Shown here: in pieces, positions 1-8,844 of the stretch
Numbering within the stretch: position 1 is the first letter of the stretch
Layout of the letters: each line of letters begins with the position of its first letter
DNA from: Anaerolineae bacterium
GTDB lineage: Bacteria > Chloroflexota > Anaerolineae > Aggregatilineales > Phototrophicaceae
NCBI GenBank assembly: GCA_022823945.1
Contig: JAJEBK010000030.1
Span: 62,001 to 126,000, forward strand
Length of the DNA: 64,000 nt
Direction of reading: 5' to 3'
Program-made: the position numbers and the translations under genes
Notes under the pieces: generated by a model
What the model was told of the DNA's origin: nothing
What the model saw: only the letters and a program-made list of their open reading frames with translations
The model's database searches: none

Positions 1-213
1 GTGAAAAGGTGCGGTAAGAGCGCACCGGACGCGGCAGCGATGTCGTGTGCCAGGCAAACCCCATCGGGAGCAAGGTGAAGCAGGCGCAATGGAGGGACCC
101 CTTCCGCAAAAAGCGCCGGGTGCACCGCTAGAGGTCGGTGGCGACGCCGACCCCAGATAGATGATCTCCTCGTCTGCGGACGGACAGAATGCGGCTTATG
201 CGGCAGACCCGGA
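1..213 (+). ncRNA. rnpB: RNase P RNA, 3' half (5' end outside window)
   Basis: This is the catalytic RNA of RNase P, which trims the 5' leader of pre-tRNAs. The window opens inside the molecule with the conserved GGTGCGGTAAGAGCGCACC hairpin (about 8-26), followed by the AAACCCCATCGGGAGCAAG block (about 56-74) and near the 3' end GATAGATGAT and ACAGAATGCGGCTTATG (about 184-200), all hallmarks of bacterial class A rnpB. The 3' boundary is estimated from the end of the conserved CGGCTTAT block. A strong hairpin terminator follows directly. An open frame beginning at 161 lies inside this RNA and is not evidence of translation there. Confidence 0.93.
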
Positions 214-219
214 TACCTT

Positions 220-255
220 GCGCCCCTGCAGTCAATCAGGGGCGCTCTGCTCTTT
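220..255 (+). terminator. Rho-independent terminator of rnpB
   Basis: A perfect 9-bp stem GCGCCCCTG (220-228) / CAGGGGCGC (237-245) with an 8-nt loop is followed by TCTGCTCTTT. It sits seven bases after the RNase P RNA and 26 bases before the sulfatase start, so the sulfatase either relies on leakage through this hairpin or has a promoter inside it. Confidence 0.85.
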
Positions 256-280
256 ATCCGCCAATTTTCCGGAGGTAAGC

Positions 281-1735
281 ATGGACCGCCGCCCCAACAT
301 TTTGTGGATATGCACCGACCAGCAACGGCATGACACGATTGGCGCGCTGGGCAACGCGCATGTCTCCACGCCGTATATCGACCGGCTGGCGGGGCAGGGC
401 ACAGCCTTTCTGCGCGCCTATTGCCAAAGTCCGATATGCACGCCCAGCCGCGCCAGCTTCTTGACCGGCATGTATCCCAGCGCCGTCCGCGTCAACCGCA
501 ATGGCAACCCGGCTTTCCCCGATTTCCCGCCCTTGATCAGCCGCCGCCTGGCACGCGCCGGCTACACCTGCGGGCTGGTCGGCAAGCTGCATCTCACCAG
601 CGCCTATGGACGAACCGAAGAGCGCGCCGACGATGGCTACAGCTATTGGCAGTACAGCCACGCGCCCCGCGACGACTGGGCTGGTGGACACGATTATGCC
701 GACTGGGTGCGCGACAATGGCGGCGACCTCGGCGAACTGGTCAACGATGTGCGCGGCGTGCCAGCCGAGCTGCATCAGACGACCTGGTGCGCTGAAAAGA
801 CGATCGAGTTCATGCAAGCCAACCGCGACTCCGCTTGGTTCGCCAGTGTCAACATATACGACCCCCACCCGCCATTTAATCCGCCGCAGCAGTACCGCGA
901 ACTATTCGACCCGTCTGCCGTGAATCCGCCCCGCTTCCGCGCTACCGACCTGGCGCAGCAGGCAAAACTGGCGGATATCGACTTCCAATCGGGCGCGCGC
1001 CATCCAGATTGCCTGGACATCAACAGCCCCATTTTGCCGCAGTCGCCGCGAAGTTCGCTCATTGAAGCCGAAACGTCTGGCGCACGCGATGCCCGCACGC
1101 TCATCGCCGCCTATTACGCCATGATCAAGCTGATAGATGACCAAATCGGGCGCATCATGACGGCGCTGGAGGCCAGCGGGCAGCGCGACAATACGGTCAT
1201 CATTTTCACCAGCGATCATGGCGAAATGCTGGGCGACCACGGCTTGATCCAAAAAGGCTGCCGCTTTTATGAGGGGCTGGTGCGCGTGCCGTTGATCATG
1301 GCTTGGGGCGGCCAATTTGCGGCGGGGTTGCGCAGCCGGGCGCTGGTCGAGCTGACGGATATCGTGCCGACCCTGCTGGATATCTGCGGACTGGCGATCC
1401 CGCCATACCTGACCGGCAAGTCGCTTCTGCCCATCCTCACCGGCGAGCAAGACCCCGACCAGCATCGTGACATGGTGCGCAGCGAATACATCGACGCGCT
1501 GGACCTGCCCGGCGGTTCAGCAGCGACCATGCAATTTGATGGGCGCTACAAATTCATCCGCTATCACAATCACAGCCTCGGCGAGCTATATGACTTGCAG
1601 AATGACCCTGGCGAATTTGACGACTTGTGGGGAAGCGCCGCGCATCAAGAGCTGAAAATGGAACTGGCGCTGCGCAGCCTGGATGCCGCGGTGATGAACC
1701 AATATCACGGACCGCCGCGCATCGGACCCATGTAG
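281..1735 (+). CDS. Sulfatase (type I, formylglycine-dependent)
   Basis: This enzyme hydrolyses sulfate esters, most likely of a carbohydrate. It has 484 residues from the chosen ATG. That start is preceded by GGAGGT (271-276) and opens MDRRPNILWICTDQQ, the classic sulfatase N-terminus with the metal-binding Asp. The earlier in-frame ATG at 161 lies inside RNase P RNA. The C-T-P-S-R signature (encoded near 440) is the site where Cys becomes formylglycine, and a second metal site is seen in FTSDHGEMLGDHG. No signal peptide is visible, so the protein is predicted cytoplasmic, or exported by a route not evident here. The substrate cannot be told from sequence. The FGE domain found near 44 kb is fused to a TIR domain and is probably not the maturase. 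Confidence 0.93.
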   Translation: MDRRPNILWICTDQQRHDTIGALGNAHVSTPYIDRLAGQGTAFLRAYCQSPICTPSRASFLTGMYPSAVRVNRNGNPAFPDFPPLISRRLARAGYTCGLVGKLHLTSAYGRTEERADDGYSYWQYSHAPRDDWAGGHDYADWVRDNGGDLGELVNDVRGVPAELHQTTWCAEKTIEFMQANRDSAWFASVNIYDPHPPFNPPQQYRELFDPSAVNPPRFRATDLAQQAKLADIDFQSGARHPDCLDINSPILPQSPRSSLIEAETSGARDARTLIAAYYAMIKLIDDQIGRIMTALEASGQRDNTVIIFTSDHGEMLGDHGLIQKGCRFYEGLVRVPLIMAWGGQFAAGLRSRALVELTDIVPTLLDICGLAIPPYLTGKSLLPILTGEQDPDQHRDMVRSEYIDALDLPGGSAATMQFDGRYKFIRYHNHSLGELYDLQNDPGEFDDLWGSAAHQELKMELALRSLDAAVMNQYHGPPRIGPM

Positions 1736-1742
1736 CTGATGC

Positions 1743-1782
1743 AATAAAAAAAAAGAACCCCTCGTATCATTGATGCGAGGGG
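1743..1782 (-). terminator. Terminator of the cold-shock gene
   Basis: Read on the minus strand, a CCCCTCG/CGAGGGG stem (1758-1764 with 1776-1782, extended by further pairs toward the loop) is followed by TTCTTTTTTTTT. It ends transcription of the csp gene and separates it from the convergent sulfatase. Confidence 0.88.
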
Positions 1783-1808
1783 CGGTGGAGTGATCCATTC
1801 GGGCAGGG

Positions 1809-2018
1809 CTATACGCGTAGAACCCTGCTCGCCTGTTTCCCTTTTGGACCTTCGGTGATGGTGAATTCGACAGTCTCGCCTTGATCGAGGCTGCGGTAGC
1901 CCTCTCCGTCGATGGCTGAATAGTGGACAAAGATGTCTGGACCTTGCTGTTGTTCGATGAAACCATAGCCCTTTTCAGCGCTAAACCATTTCACCGTCCC
2001 GGTAATTCGTTCTTCCAT
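1809..2018 (-). CDS. Cold-shock domain protein
   Basis: A 69-residue single-domain nucleic-acid chaperone of the CspA family. Both RNA-binding motifs are present: KGYGFI (RNP1) and DIFVHYSAI (RNP2), and the length is normal for the family. CAGGAG lies 8 nt before the ATG. The gene has its own promoter about 120 bp upstream and its own terminator, so it is monocistronic. The transcript leader of about 115 nt is long, as for cold-regulated csp mRNAs, which fold their leader to sense temperature. Cold control is inference here. Confidence 0.95.
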   Translation of the reverse strand: MEERITGTVKWFSAEKGYGFIEQQQGPDIFVHYSAIDGEGYRSLDQGETVEFTITEGPKGKQASRVLRV

Positions 2019-2141
2019 GCTGGAACTGCTCCTGAAATACCTTGTTCAAGCGATTCTCTGTGCAGAGCCGACTCCGCGTATAAGTCGAACCGTCACAAAG
2101 ATTGAGGGATAAGTTGATTAAAACCCAGCCACTCACTACCT

Positions 2142-2170
2142 ACTATACACGGTGAAATGGCAGTTGACAA
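2142..2170 (-). promoter_or_regulatory. Sigma70-type promoter of the cold-shock gene
   Basis: On the minus strand TTGTCA (2165-2170) and TATAGT (2142-2147) are separated by exactly 17 bp. Transcription would start near 2135, giving a leader of about 115 nt before the csp ATG. Confidence 0.7.
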
Positions 2171-2240
2171 CACATTGTGCCCAAAATTAGTAAAGATTTA
2201 ACATTTGCCCTTGTCGCGCCTTCATACGACCGGTTGCCCA

Positions 2241-2975
2241 CTACTCGAAGAAACGATAGCGCAGCAGCGTCCAGGCGGCGATCGGCGCGTCTGTCCACTT
2301 GATCTTCTTGCCTTCGTCATATTCGCGGCCATAATAAGAAATCGGCACTTCCACGATGCGGATGCCCTGTCGCAGCACCTTGGCGGTGAACTCTGGCTCA
2401 AAGTCGAAGCCGCGCGCATTGATCGTCATGCCGCCAACCACCTCGCGCCGAAAGCACTTATAGCAAGTTTCCATATCGCTTAGTATGGCGTTGAACAGGA
2501 TATTGGTGATGAGCGTAAGCCCTTTGTTCGCCACCATATTCCAGAAGTTCATCGCCTTGCGCGTGCCGCCCAAAAAGCGCGAACCATACACGACTGTCGC
2601 CACGCCTTCCTGGATCGGCTTCAGCAAACTGCCATATTCGCGCGGATCATATTCAAAATCGGCATCCTGGATGATGATGACTTCGCCCGTTGTCAGCTGG
2701 AATCCCGTAACCAGCGCAGCGCCTTTGCCGCGATTTTTTTCGTGATAGACGATCTGCACGCGGCTGTCGGCTTCCGCTTCAATCTGCGACAAGACTTCTC
2801 GGGAGCCATCGGTCGAGCCATCGTCAACGATGATGACCTCGTCGACAAGCTCTTCCGCCAAAACGCGCCCGACAATATCCTTGACTGTGTGAACCTCGTT
2901 GTAACAGGGAATAACGACGCTCAGGCTGGGTTTTGGCGCATGCGGATCGGGTGGATGGGAAGGGGGATGTCTCAT
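2241..2975 (-). CDS. Glycosyltransferase family 2, DPM1-like
   Basis: A GT-A fold transferase of 244 residues resembling polyprenyl/dolichyl-phosphate mannosyl- or glucosyltransferases, which load a sugar from a nucleotide donor onto a lipid phosphate at the membrane face. SVVIPCYNE starts the fold near residue 18, DDGSTDGS (51-58) binds the nucleotide, and DADFEYDP (104-111) carries the metal-binding DxD. There is no C-terminal membrane segment, as in soluble DPM1. The Shine-Dalgarno before the ATG is weak. The sugar donor is unknown. A short unknown gene (3059-3466) lies upstream on the same strand, 83 bp away. Confidence 0.88.
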   Translation of the reverse strand: MRHPPSHPPDPHAPKPSLSVVIPCYNEVHTVKDIVGRVLAEELVDEVIIVDDGSTDGSREVLSQIEAEADSRVQIVYHEKNRGKGAALVTGFQLTTGEVIIIQDADFEYDPREYGSLLKPIQEGVATVVYGSRFLGGTRKAMNFWNMVANKGLTLITNILFNAILSDMETCYKCFRREVVGGMTINARGFDFEPEFTAKVLRQGIRIVEVPISYYGREYDEGKKIKWTDAPIAAWTLLRYRFFE

Positions 2976-3058
2976 TTGCTGTCCATGTCGTGTTGGGTCT
3001 GGCTGCCGACCAACGCTCGCCAGAGTATACCACAGCCGCCCGAGCGGGTCTCAGCGCC

Positions 3059-3466
3059 CTAGCCGAGATCGTCGGGGATGCTGGCCAAGATTGCGGCGCT
3101 GCCGGCGATGATGCGCGCCGGACGATGTGGCGTTCGCGCCAGGTACAAGCGCGCATGGTCGGTGATCGAGGCATAGGCATCGGGGAAACGGTCTATGGCA
3201 TCGCCGACCAAGCCCGCTGCTCGCATCAGCGCGATGCAGTCAGATTGCCGGGCGATATCAAAGTCTGCGCCCAGCCAACTCATGGGCGCGTCCAGATAGG
3301 CGACATCGGTGAAGAGCAAGTAAAAAGCCGGCTCGTTGCGCTGGCCTTGATACACTGCCAGATACAAACGCGAAAGCCGCCGATGATAATGCAGTATTTG
3401 ACAGCGATAAGCCATTGGTTTGCTGATGTTGAAGACATTGCTGCTGCCAGGTTGGCGCTTTGCCAT
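3059..3466 (-). CDS. Hypothetical protein
   Basis: A 135-residue reading frame starting MAKRQPG. I do not recognise the family. The translation is rich in Tyr, His and Trp in the manner of a real globular protein (for example YRCQILHYHRRLSRLYL and FYLLFTDVAYLDAPMSWLGADF), while the other frames over the same bases are low-complexity. The frame stays open farther upstream, to 3892, but there it is the antisense shadow of the SDR gene. The ribosome site is poor (GCGAGA), so MAYRCQ, 17 codons later, is an alternative start. It shares strand with the downstream glycosyltransferase. Confidence 0.6.
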   Translation of the reverse strand: MAKRQPGSSNVFNISKPMAYRCQILHYHRRLSRLYLAVYQGQRNEPAFYLLFTDVAYLDAPMSWLGADFDIARQSDCIALMRAAGLVGDAIDRFPDAYASITDHARLYLARTPHRPARIIAGSAAILASIPDDLG

Positions 3467-3617
3467 GTCGGTTCTCGCTGTTTGCCAGGGTTTGTATGTT
3501 GTCGCCGCGAGGCGCTTGGCTCGATTTGACCACAGAGCCGCCTGTGTAAAAAGGGCGATTGGTTTGGCAGCCGCGCGGTTATCTGACACAATAATCTCGC
3601 TAGAAAGGGAGGTGAAC

Positions 3618-4388
3618 ATGCGATTCGCGAACAAGACAGCCGTCGTGACCGGCGCAGCCACGGGCATCGGCGCAGCCACAGCGCTGGCATTTGGCGCAGA
3701 GGGCGCGCAGGTTGTGCTGGCCGATATCAACCAGGCGGCGCTGGATGAATGTGTGGCGGAGATACAGGCGGATGGTGGCAAAGCGCTCGCTGTCCAAGCC
3801 GATGTATCCAGGTCCAGCCAGGTCCAGCGCATGGTGGACGCCGCGGTCGAGGCATTTGGCGGCATTGACTGCCTGGTCGCCAGCGCCGGCATCCAGACTT
3901 ATGGCACTGTTGTCAGCACCGACGAAGACATCTGGGATCGTACGTTGGCCATCAATGCCAAGGGCGTCTACCTGGCAGCCAAGTATTGCATCCCGCAGAT
4001 GGTCAAGGGTGGCGGCGGCGCTATCGTCAATGTCGCTTCGGTGCAGGGCTTGTTCAGCCAGCCGAATGTGGCCGCCTATTCCGCTTCCAAAGGCGCGGTG
4101 ATCGCCATGACGCGCACGATGGCGCTGGACCATGCCGCGGACAAGATCCGCGCCAACAGCTTGTGCCCGGGCTCGGTCGATACGCCCATGCTGCGCGACT
4201 CGGCGCAACTATTCAGCCCGTCCGACCCCGGCGGCGCAATCGAGGACTGGGGCGGCTTGCATGCCTTGGGACGCGTTGCCCAACCAGCCGAAATGGCGCA
4301 AGTGGCGCTATTCTTGTGCAGCGAAGCCGCGTCTTTCATCACGGGCGCAGCCATTGTCGCCGATGGCGGCTTGACCATCCGCATCTGA
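3618..4388 (+). CDS. SDR family oxidoreductase (first of two paralogues)
   Basis: A classical short-chain dehydrogenase of 256 residues. TGAATGIG (11-18) is the dinucleotide loop, and Asp36 at the end of the second strand favours NAD over NADP. Ser141, Tyr154 and Lys158 (YSASK) form the catalytic set. The start is fixed by AAAGGGAGGTGAAC just before the ATG. The open frame extends upstream to 3420 but lacks such a site. It begins a three-gene run with an aldose-epimerase-like gene and a second SDR sharing the stretch around NTPML/DTPML, GRV and FITGA, so both SDRs probably come from one duplication. The likely substrate is a sugar or sugar acid (inference). Confidence 0.92.
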   Translation: MRFANKTAVVTGAATGIGAATALAFGAEGAQVVLADINQAALDECVAEIQADGGKALAVQADVSRSSQVQRMVDAAVEAFGGIDCLVASAGIQTYGTVVSTDEDIWDRTLAINAKGVYLAAKYCIPQMVKGGGGAIVNVASVQGLFSQPNVAAYSASKGAVIAMTRTMALDHAADKIRANSLCPGSVDTPMLRDSAQLFSPSDPGGAIEDWGGLHALGRVAQPAEMAQVALFLCSEAASFITGAAIVADGGLTIRI

Positions 4389-4400
4389 AGGAGGATCAGG

Positions 4401-5447
4401 TTGACTTGTCGATGTGCCGAGATATTGCTCGGGCAAAGCATGCGTTCGCTGGTTGTCGAGAACGACCTGTTGTCCGCCACCATTTTGCTGGACAAGGGCG
4501 CGGACATCTACAGCCTGGTGTACAAGCCAATTGACCTGGATGTGCTGTGGAAAGCGCCATGGGGCATGAAGCAAAGCTCGCGCGGTTTTGACTCGGCATT
4601 CGACTCACATACTGCATGGCTGGAAGCCTACGCTGGCGGCTGGCAGGTTCTTTTCCCCAATGGCGGCTTTGAAAATACCTATAAGGGCGCGCGGCTGGGC
4701 TTTCATGGCGAGGCATCCATGCGAGCGTGGGACCATGAAATCTGCCTGGAGTCTGCGGATAGGATGGAGGTCAAGCTAAGCGCTCGGCTCCTGCGCAGCC
4801 CCTACACGATCGAACGTTGGCTGAGTTTGCGCGCTGGCAGTCCTGTCCTGCATTTCCGCGAGCGCATCACCAACCAGGCCGGCGAGCCGATGGACTGCAT
4901 GTGGAGTCATCACCCGGCGTTTGGCGCGCCCTTCTTGAGCGAACATTGCGTCATTGATACAGGCGCGCAGACCTTGCTGGCGGACGACGAATATGTTGGC
5001 GCAACTAACCCCTTGTCACCTGGCGCGACCTACGACTGGCACAGGGCGGACGAACTCGCCATGTCGCGCGTTCCCTCGCCCGACCAGAAACGCGATCTGC
5101 TGGCCTACTTGTGCGATTTTACGAGCGGCTGGTACGCCATCACCAATCAGCAGCTGGGCCTGGGCATCGGCATGTGCTGGGATGCCAACATCTTCCCCTA
5201 TGCCTGGTTCTGGCAAGAGATCAATTCTTCGCCCGGCTTTCCTTTTTACAAACGTTCCTATGTCATAGCCATCGAGCCAGCTTCGTCCATACCCGGACAG
5301 GGTTTGAGCGCCGTCATCGAAAAAACCGGCACGCATCTCACGCTGCAGCCCGGCGAATCGCGCGAAGTTGCGCTGAAGGCTGTCTTTTATGAATCGCAGA
5401 CGGGCGTTGTCGGGATTAGCGCTGATGGCAATGTGCAGTTGCGATGA
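4401..5447 (+). CDS. Aldose 1-epimerase-like / DUF4432-type protein
   Basis: A 348-residue galactose-mutarotase-fold protein. FHGE (101-104) and SHHPAFG (169-175) match the two conserved His positions of aldose epimerases, which interconvert sugar anomers. Length and the NGG motif before FHGE fit the family's divergent bacterial branch. Translation appears to start at TTG (4401): AAGGAGG (4388-4394) is ideally spaced from it and no ATG is as well placed. The stop overlaps the ATGA preceding the next SDR, so it is cotranslated with it. Its place between two SDRs suggests a sugar oxidation pathway, but specificity is unknown. Confidence 0.82.
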   Translation: MTCRCAEILLGQSMRSLVVENDLLSATILLDKGADIYSLVYKPIDLDVLWKAPWGMKQSSRGFDSAFDSHTAWLEAYAGGWQVLFPNGGFENTYKGARLGFHGEASMRAWDHEICLESADRMEVKLSARLLRSPYTIERWLSLRAGSPVLHFRERITNQAGEPMDCMWSHHPAFGAPFLSEHCVIDTGAQTLLADDEYVGATNPLSPGATYDWHRADELAMSRVPSPDQKRDLLAYLCDFTSGWYAITNQQLGLGIGMCWDANIFPYAWFWQEINSSPGFPFYKRSYVIAIEPASSIPGQGLSAVIEKTGTHLTLQPGESREVALKAVFYESQTGVVGISADGNVQLR

Positions 5448-5458
5448 AAGGAGTGGTC

Positions 5459-6238
5459 GTGAACAGGCGCTTTGAAGATAAGGTTGTTATCGTGACGGGC
5501 GCGGGAAAAGGAATCGGTCGCGCCTGCGCTAGCGCATTCGCAGCCGAGGGCGGCAGTGTGCTTATCGCCGATATTGATGCGCGGGCGGGCGCGGAAACTG
5601 CGCAGCTCATCCGGCAGCAAGGCGGGCGCGCGCATGTGGTCGCAGGTGATATCGCCGATGAAGCCTATGTCAAGCGCATGGTGGACGAGGCTGCCGCGCA
5701 ATTTGGTGGCGTCGATGTCTTGCACAACAATGCTGGCGTCGTCCGCTATGGCACGGTGGTCGATCAGCCGGTCGCAGATTGGGATTATCAAATCAACATC
5801 AACCTGCGCGCCACATTTCTGACTTGCAAGTATGCCATTCCCTACATGCGCAAAGCTGGCGGCGGCGCAATCGTCAATACTTCGTCCGCGCAGGCTGTGG
5901 CATCGCAGCGCACAGTGGCAGCCTATGCGGCCTCCAAGGGCGCGATCGTCAGCTTCACAACGACAGTCGCGCTGGATCATGCCCGCGAAAATATCCGCTG
6001 CAACTGCATCGCGCCTGGCTCGATTCACACGCCCATGCTGAAAGATGCCGCCGACCTGTTTGGTCCTGCCGACCCCGCCAGCATGCTCGCCGACTGGGGC
6101 GAACAGCATCCCATCGGGCGTGTGGGACGTCCGGAGGAGGTCGCCAGACTGGTGCTCTTCCTCGCCAGCGATGATGCCTCATTCATCACCGGCGCATTTT
6201 ATCGGATTGACGGCGGCTTGCTGTCGACTTTGCTTTAG
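5459..6238 (+). CDS. SDR family oxidoreductase (second paralogue)
   Basis: A 259-residue classical SDR: TGAGKGIG (13-20), NNAG (90-93), Tyr156 and Lys160 (YAASK), and an Asp at the end of strand 2 suggesting NAD use. I chose GTG at 5459 because AAAGGAG (5447-5453) sits 5 nt before it. An in-frame ATG at 5444 overlaps the previous stop and would put that Shine-Dalgarno inside the gene. It is closely related to the SDR at 3618-4388, and the two flank the epimerase-like gene. It is followed by a hairpin repeat that separates it from the convergent dehydratase gene. Confidence 0.9.
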   Translation: MNRRFEDKVVIVTGAGKGIGRACASAFAAEGGSVLIADIDARAGAETAQLIRQQGGRAHVVAGDIADEAYVKRMVDEAAAQFGGVDVLHNNAGVVRYGTVVDQPVADWDYQININLRATFLTCKYAIPYMRKAGGGAIVNTSSAQAVASQRTVAAYAASKGAIVSFTTTVALDHARENIRCNCIAPGSIHTPMLKDAADLFGPADPASMLADWGEQHPIGRVGRPEEVARLVLFLASDDASFITGAFYRIDGGLLSTLL

Positions 6239-6355
6239 GTTACATGGCGTCTCGGCCTAATGCATCAACCTAGTGCACGCCTAAGACTGCATTCCATTTG
6301 ACGCGATAGCCCGGGCAGATTACGCGGGATTCCTTGACAAACTTTGCGTTTGTTG

Positions 6356-6390
6356 CCTCCCCCTGACTTGTCGGGGGGGCGAGGAGGTAG
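6356..6390 (+). repeat. G/C-run hairpin repeat, copy A
   Basis: CCCCCTGA and TCGGGGGG flank a CTTG loop, and a second G-rich tract follows (GAGGAGGT). The same architecture occurs at 9904, 10202 and, inverted, at 63148. Here it lies in the gap between two convergent genes and could also act as a bidirectional terminator-like barrier. Confidence 0.7.
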
Positions 6391-6406
6391 AATTCGCCAG
6401 CGGCGA

Positions 6407-7510
6407 TTAGGACACATCGACCAGCGGCTCGCCCAGCACATCCCAGCGCGGCGCAATGCCCAAGCCCGGCGCAGTCGAAGCCGCCATGCGACCGTGTACG
6501 CGTTGGGGAGCGCCCTCGGCGGTACTGACGGTGACATAGCTGTTGAAGTCGGTGGCGGTGAAAAGGAAATCGGTCGGCGTGCTGTGCGCCAGATGCGCGA
6601 TGGCCGCTGTGGTGATATCGCCGCCCCAGCTATCTTCGATCGTCATCGCCACGCCCATTTCTACGCACAGATCGCGCGCCAAAGCCGCTTTGGTCAGCCC
6701 GCCAAACTTGCTGATTTTGATATTGACGACATCCGCGGCCTGGTCGCTGTGGCTGCGCAAGAGCATATCCAAGCCATCGACCGATTCGTCTAGCACAAAC
6801 GGGTGATTCGTGCGCCGGCGGATGGACAGGCATTCGTCATAGCTGGCGCAAGGCTGCTCAATATACACATCGACATCTGCCACAGCCCGCACCACCCGCG
6901 CCGCTTCGTGCATCAGCCAGCCGGTGTTGGCATCGGCGATGAGCTTGTCGCCGGGCTGCAATAAATCGGCGATTTGGCGAATCCGTTGGATATCCGTCTC
7001 GGGGTCGCCACCGACTTTCAACTGGAAGCGCCGATAGCCTTCCTCGCGGTATGTAGCGACTCTCTGCGCCATGGCCTCGGGCGATTCTTGGCTGATGGCG
7101 CGGTACAGCACAAAGTCATCGCCATAGCGCCCGCCCAGCAATGTGCAGACGGGCTGACCGCAGGCCACCCCCAAAATGTCCCAGCATGCCATGTCGATGC
7201 CCGATTTGACATAGGGATGCCCTTTCAACGCCGCGTCCATCTGGCGATTCAAGCGCGCGAGTTGAGTCGGGTCGCTGCCCAGCAAGTGCGGCGCCAGCTC
7301 GCGGATGCCTGCGCGCACGCCGGCGGCATAGGCGGGCAGATAGAAAGGACCCAGCGGGCACACTTCGCCATAGCCGCTTAGCCCAGTGTCCGTGTCGACG
7401 CGGATGATGGTGCTATCAAAGACTTCTACGGACTTGCCGCCCGACCATTTGTAGCTGCCTTCGTGCAAAGGCAGGTCGACTTGGTAAGCGGCGATGCGGG
7501 TGATTTTCAT
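6407..7510 (-). CDS. Enolase-superfamily dehydratase (mandelate racemase/muconate lactonizing type; cis-3-hydroxyproline dehydratase-like)
   Basis: A 367-residue TIM-barrel enzyme that abstracts the proton alpha to a carboxylate with a Mg2+-held enolate. Visible active-site positions: K165 (QLKVGG), metal ligands D193 (DANTGW), E218 (IEQP) and D241 (LDES), and a Lys in NIKISK (265/268). The N-terminus ([27 protein letters not shown]) resembles enzymes annotated as cis-3-hydroxy-L-proline dehydratase, which is the best guess from memory and not verified. The ATG at 7510 is chosen because it begins the conserved strand. The frame runs back to a TTG at 7546. It faces the SDR/epimerase run and could share its pathway. 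Confidence 0.87.
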   Translation of the reverse strand: MKITRIAAYQVDLPLHEGSYKWSGGKSVEVFDSTIIRVDTDTGLSGYGEVCPLGPFYLPAYAAGVRAGIRELAPHLLGSDPTQLARLNRQMDAALKGHPYVKSGIDMACWDILGVACGQPVCTLLGGRYGDDFVLYRAISQESPEAMAQRVATYREEGYRRFQLKVGGDPETDIQRIRQIADLLQPGDKLIADANTGWLMHEAARVVRAVADVDVYIEQPCASYDECLSIRRRTNHPFVLDESVDGLDMLLRSHSDQAADVVNIKISKFGGLTKAALARDLCVEMGVAMTIEDSWGGDITTAAIAHLAHSTPTDFLFTATDFNSYVTVSTAEGAPQRVHGRMAASTAPGLGIAPRWDVLGEPLVDVS

Positions 7511-7542
7511 GTGGTTGCTTTTCGGTTGAAATTGGCGAGACT

Positions 7543-8727
7543 TCAAGAGGCTTTGCGGTCGAGGCTTTCCAGGTATTCTGTGTTGACAAGGAGCACATAG
7601 CCGTCGTATTCGGCGAGGTTTATCTCAGCCTTTGCTAGCGCTTCATCTTGCGCTTGCTGCCACTCCCGGTGCGAAATGCCGAGCCGTTCAATCGCTTGAA
7701 ATTCGGCTTGATAGCCCTGCATTCGCCGATAGTTTTCGATAACACCTTCACAGTCGGAAAGCGCGCGCAAGTGCCGCGGCATGTCTTCGTAGTCGCTTGC
7801 GCTCTTTCTGGACAAGCGTTCGCGCATAGACCGTCGTTTAGATACAGCATCCATATCTGCGATGACATCGTGGTTCCAGAAGTCGCGGCGCTCGGCCAGC
7901 ACGGCTTCGGCCAGCAGCGCGTTACGGTCGATTTCTCTGTCGCTTAACCAACGGCGGATTTCAACGAATCGCCACAAGTCCTCGTCACTTACGGTCGGAT
8001 GGAAATAAACTGCGCGGTGATTTCCTAGCAACCTGGTGATTGTCACACGAGCTTTTACGCGATGTTTTTTGAGCGCATCGCTCAAGAGCTTGTTTGCGTT
8101 GGCAAAGTCTTCTCGTTCGAGAAAGCAGCGAACTAGCAAAGCGTCCACTTGCATCGCTCGCGTCAGCTGCGCCAACAGAATCCTACTGTCTCCGCCACGT
8201 GAAGCATGGGCAACGCTCTTCCTGATTGCCACTTGCGCCTCGATTAGCCTATCAATGGCTTGTCCTGCGTATTCGCGCGCGTTTGTGGAATCACCAGCCA
8301 GTGCCGCTGTTGCAGCGTTTTCAGCCGCCATGAGTCCGGCCTGCAGGTTGGATTCGCGGTCCTGCTCGAATTCCTGCTTGAATTCTTCAAAGAGCTCGTC
8401 AATCTTCTTCTCGATGTCGTTGAACCGCTTAATCATGACTGCCAGCGTAACAACTGAAACTCCAAGATTGATCAAGCCGATGCCGGCACCAATCATTGAC
8501 AGGTTCAGAAGCGAGCTGAATTGCCCCATGGCCTGGCTGTGTCTCGGTGATAGAGCGGCGTCTAACATCTTCATCAGATCGCCGGGATTTCCGACCTCCT
8601 TCAGGTGTGCCGCTATTTCACCATTGGCAGTTCTACGAATGATACCTCCCTCTCGAAAGAACTCGCCGCTTTTAAGACCTTTCTCGATCCATGGGGGAAC
8701 TTCCAAAAGTGGTGAAATTAATGACAT
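7543..8727 (-). CDS. Unknown protein with membrane segment and coiled coil
   Basis: A 394-residue protein I cannot assign. The start at 8727 has an excellent AAGGAGG (8733-8739) 5 nt upstream. The open frame continues to 8748 without one. After a polar N-terminus there is a glycine-rich hydrophobic stretch (about residues 72-98, including [18 protein letters not shown]), long enough for one membrane span or a tight hairpin, then a strongly charged coiled coil ([17 protein letters not shown]). The remaining 270 residues look helical and soluble, with no catalytic motif seen. It ends 33 bp before the dehydratase start on the same strand, so they may be cotranscribed although the functions look unrelated. 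Confidence 0.75.
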   Translation of the reverse strand: MSLISPLLEVPPWIEKGLKSGEFFREGGIIRRTANGEIAAHLKEVGNPGDLMKMLDAALSPRHSQAMGQFSSLLNLSMIGAGIGLINLGVSVVTLAVMIKRFNDIEKKIDELFEEFKQEFEQDRESNLQAGLMAAENAATAALAGDSTNAREYAGQAIDRLIEAQVAIRKSVAHASRGGDSRILLAQLTRAMQVDALLVRCFLEREDFANANKLLSDALKKHRVKARVTITRLLGNHRAVYFHPTVSDEDLWRFVEIRRWLSDREIDRNALLAEAVLAERRDFWNHDVIADMDAVSKRRSMRERLSRKSASDYEDMPRHLRALSDCEGVIENYRRMQGYQAEFQAIERLGISHREWQQAQDEALAKAEINLAEYDGYVLLVNTEYLESLDRKAS

Positions 8728-8844
8728 CAGAGCCTCCTTCAGTACCACCGATTATTGCAAAATTGCTCAACTTTGCCAACCGCGTTAGACTCCAGTTAGA
8801 TTTCTTTTGCAACAGTTCGCCCCGCACATTGACAGGAGCCCAAC

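Noticed and set aside
161-280. Upstream extension of the sulfatase frame to ATG 161
   Set aside because: This part lies inside the RNase P RNA and its terminator, and the true start at 281 has GGAGGT in front.
2164-2195. A plus-strand TTGACA-17-TTAGTA promoter near the cold-shock gene
   Set aside because: No plus-strand gene lies downstream and the -10 match is poor; the overlapping minus-strand promoter explains the TTGACA-like bases.
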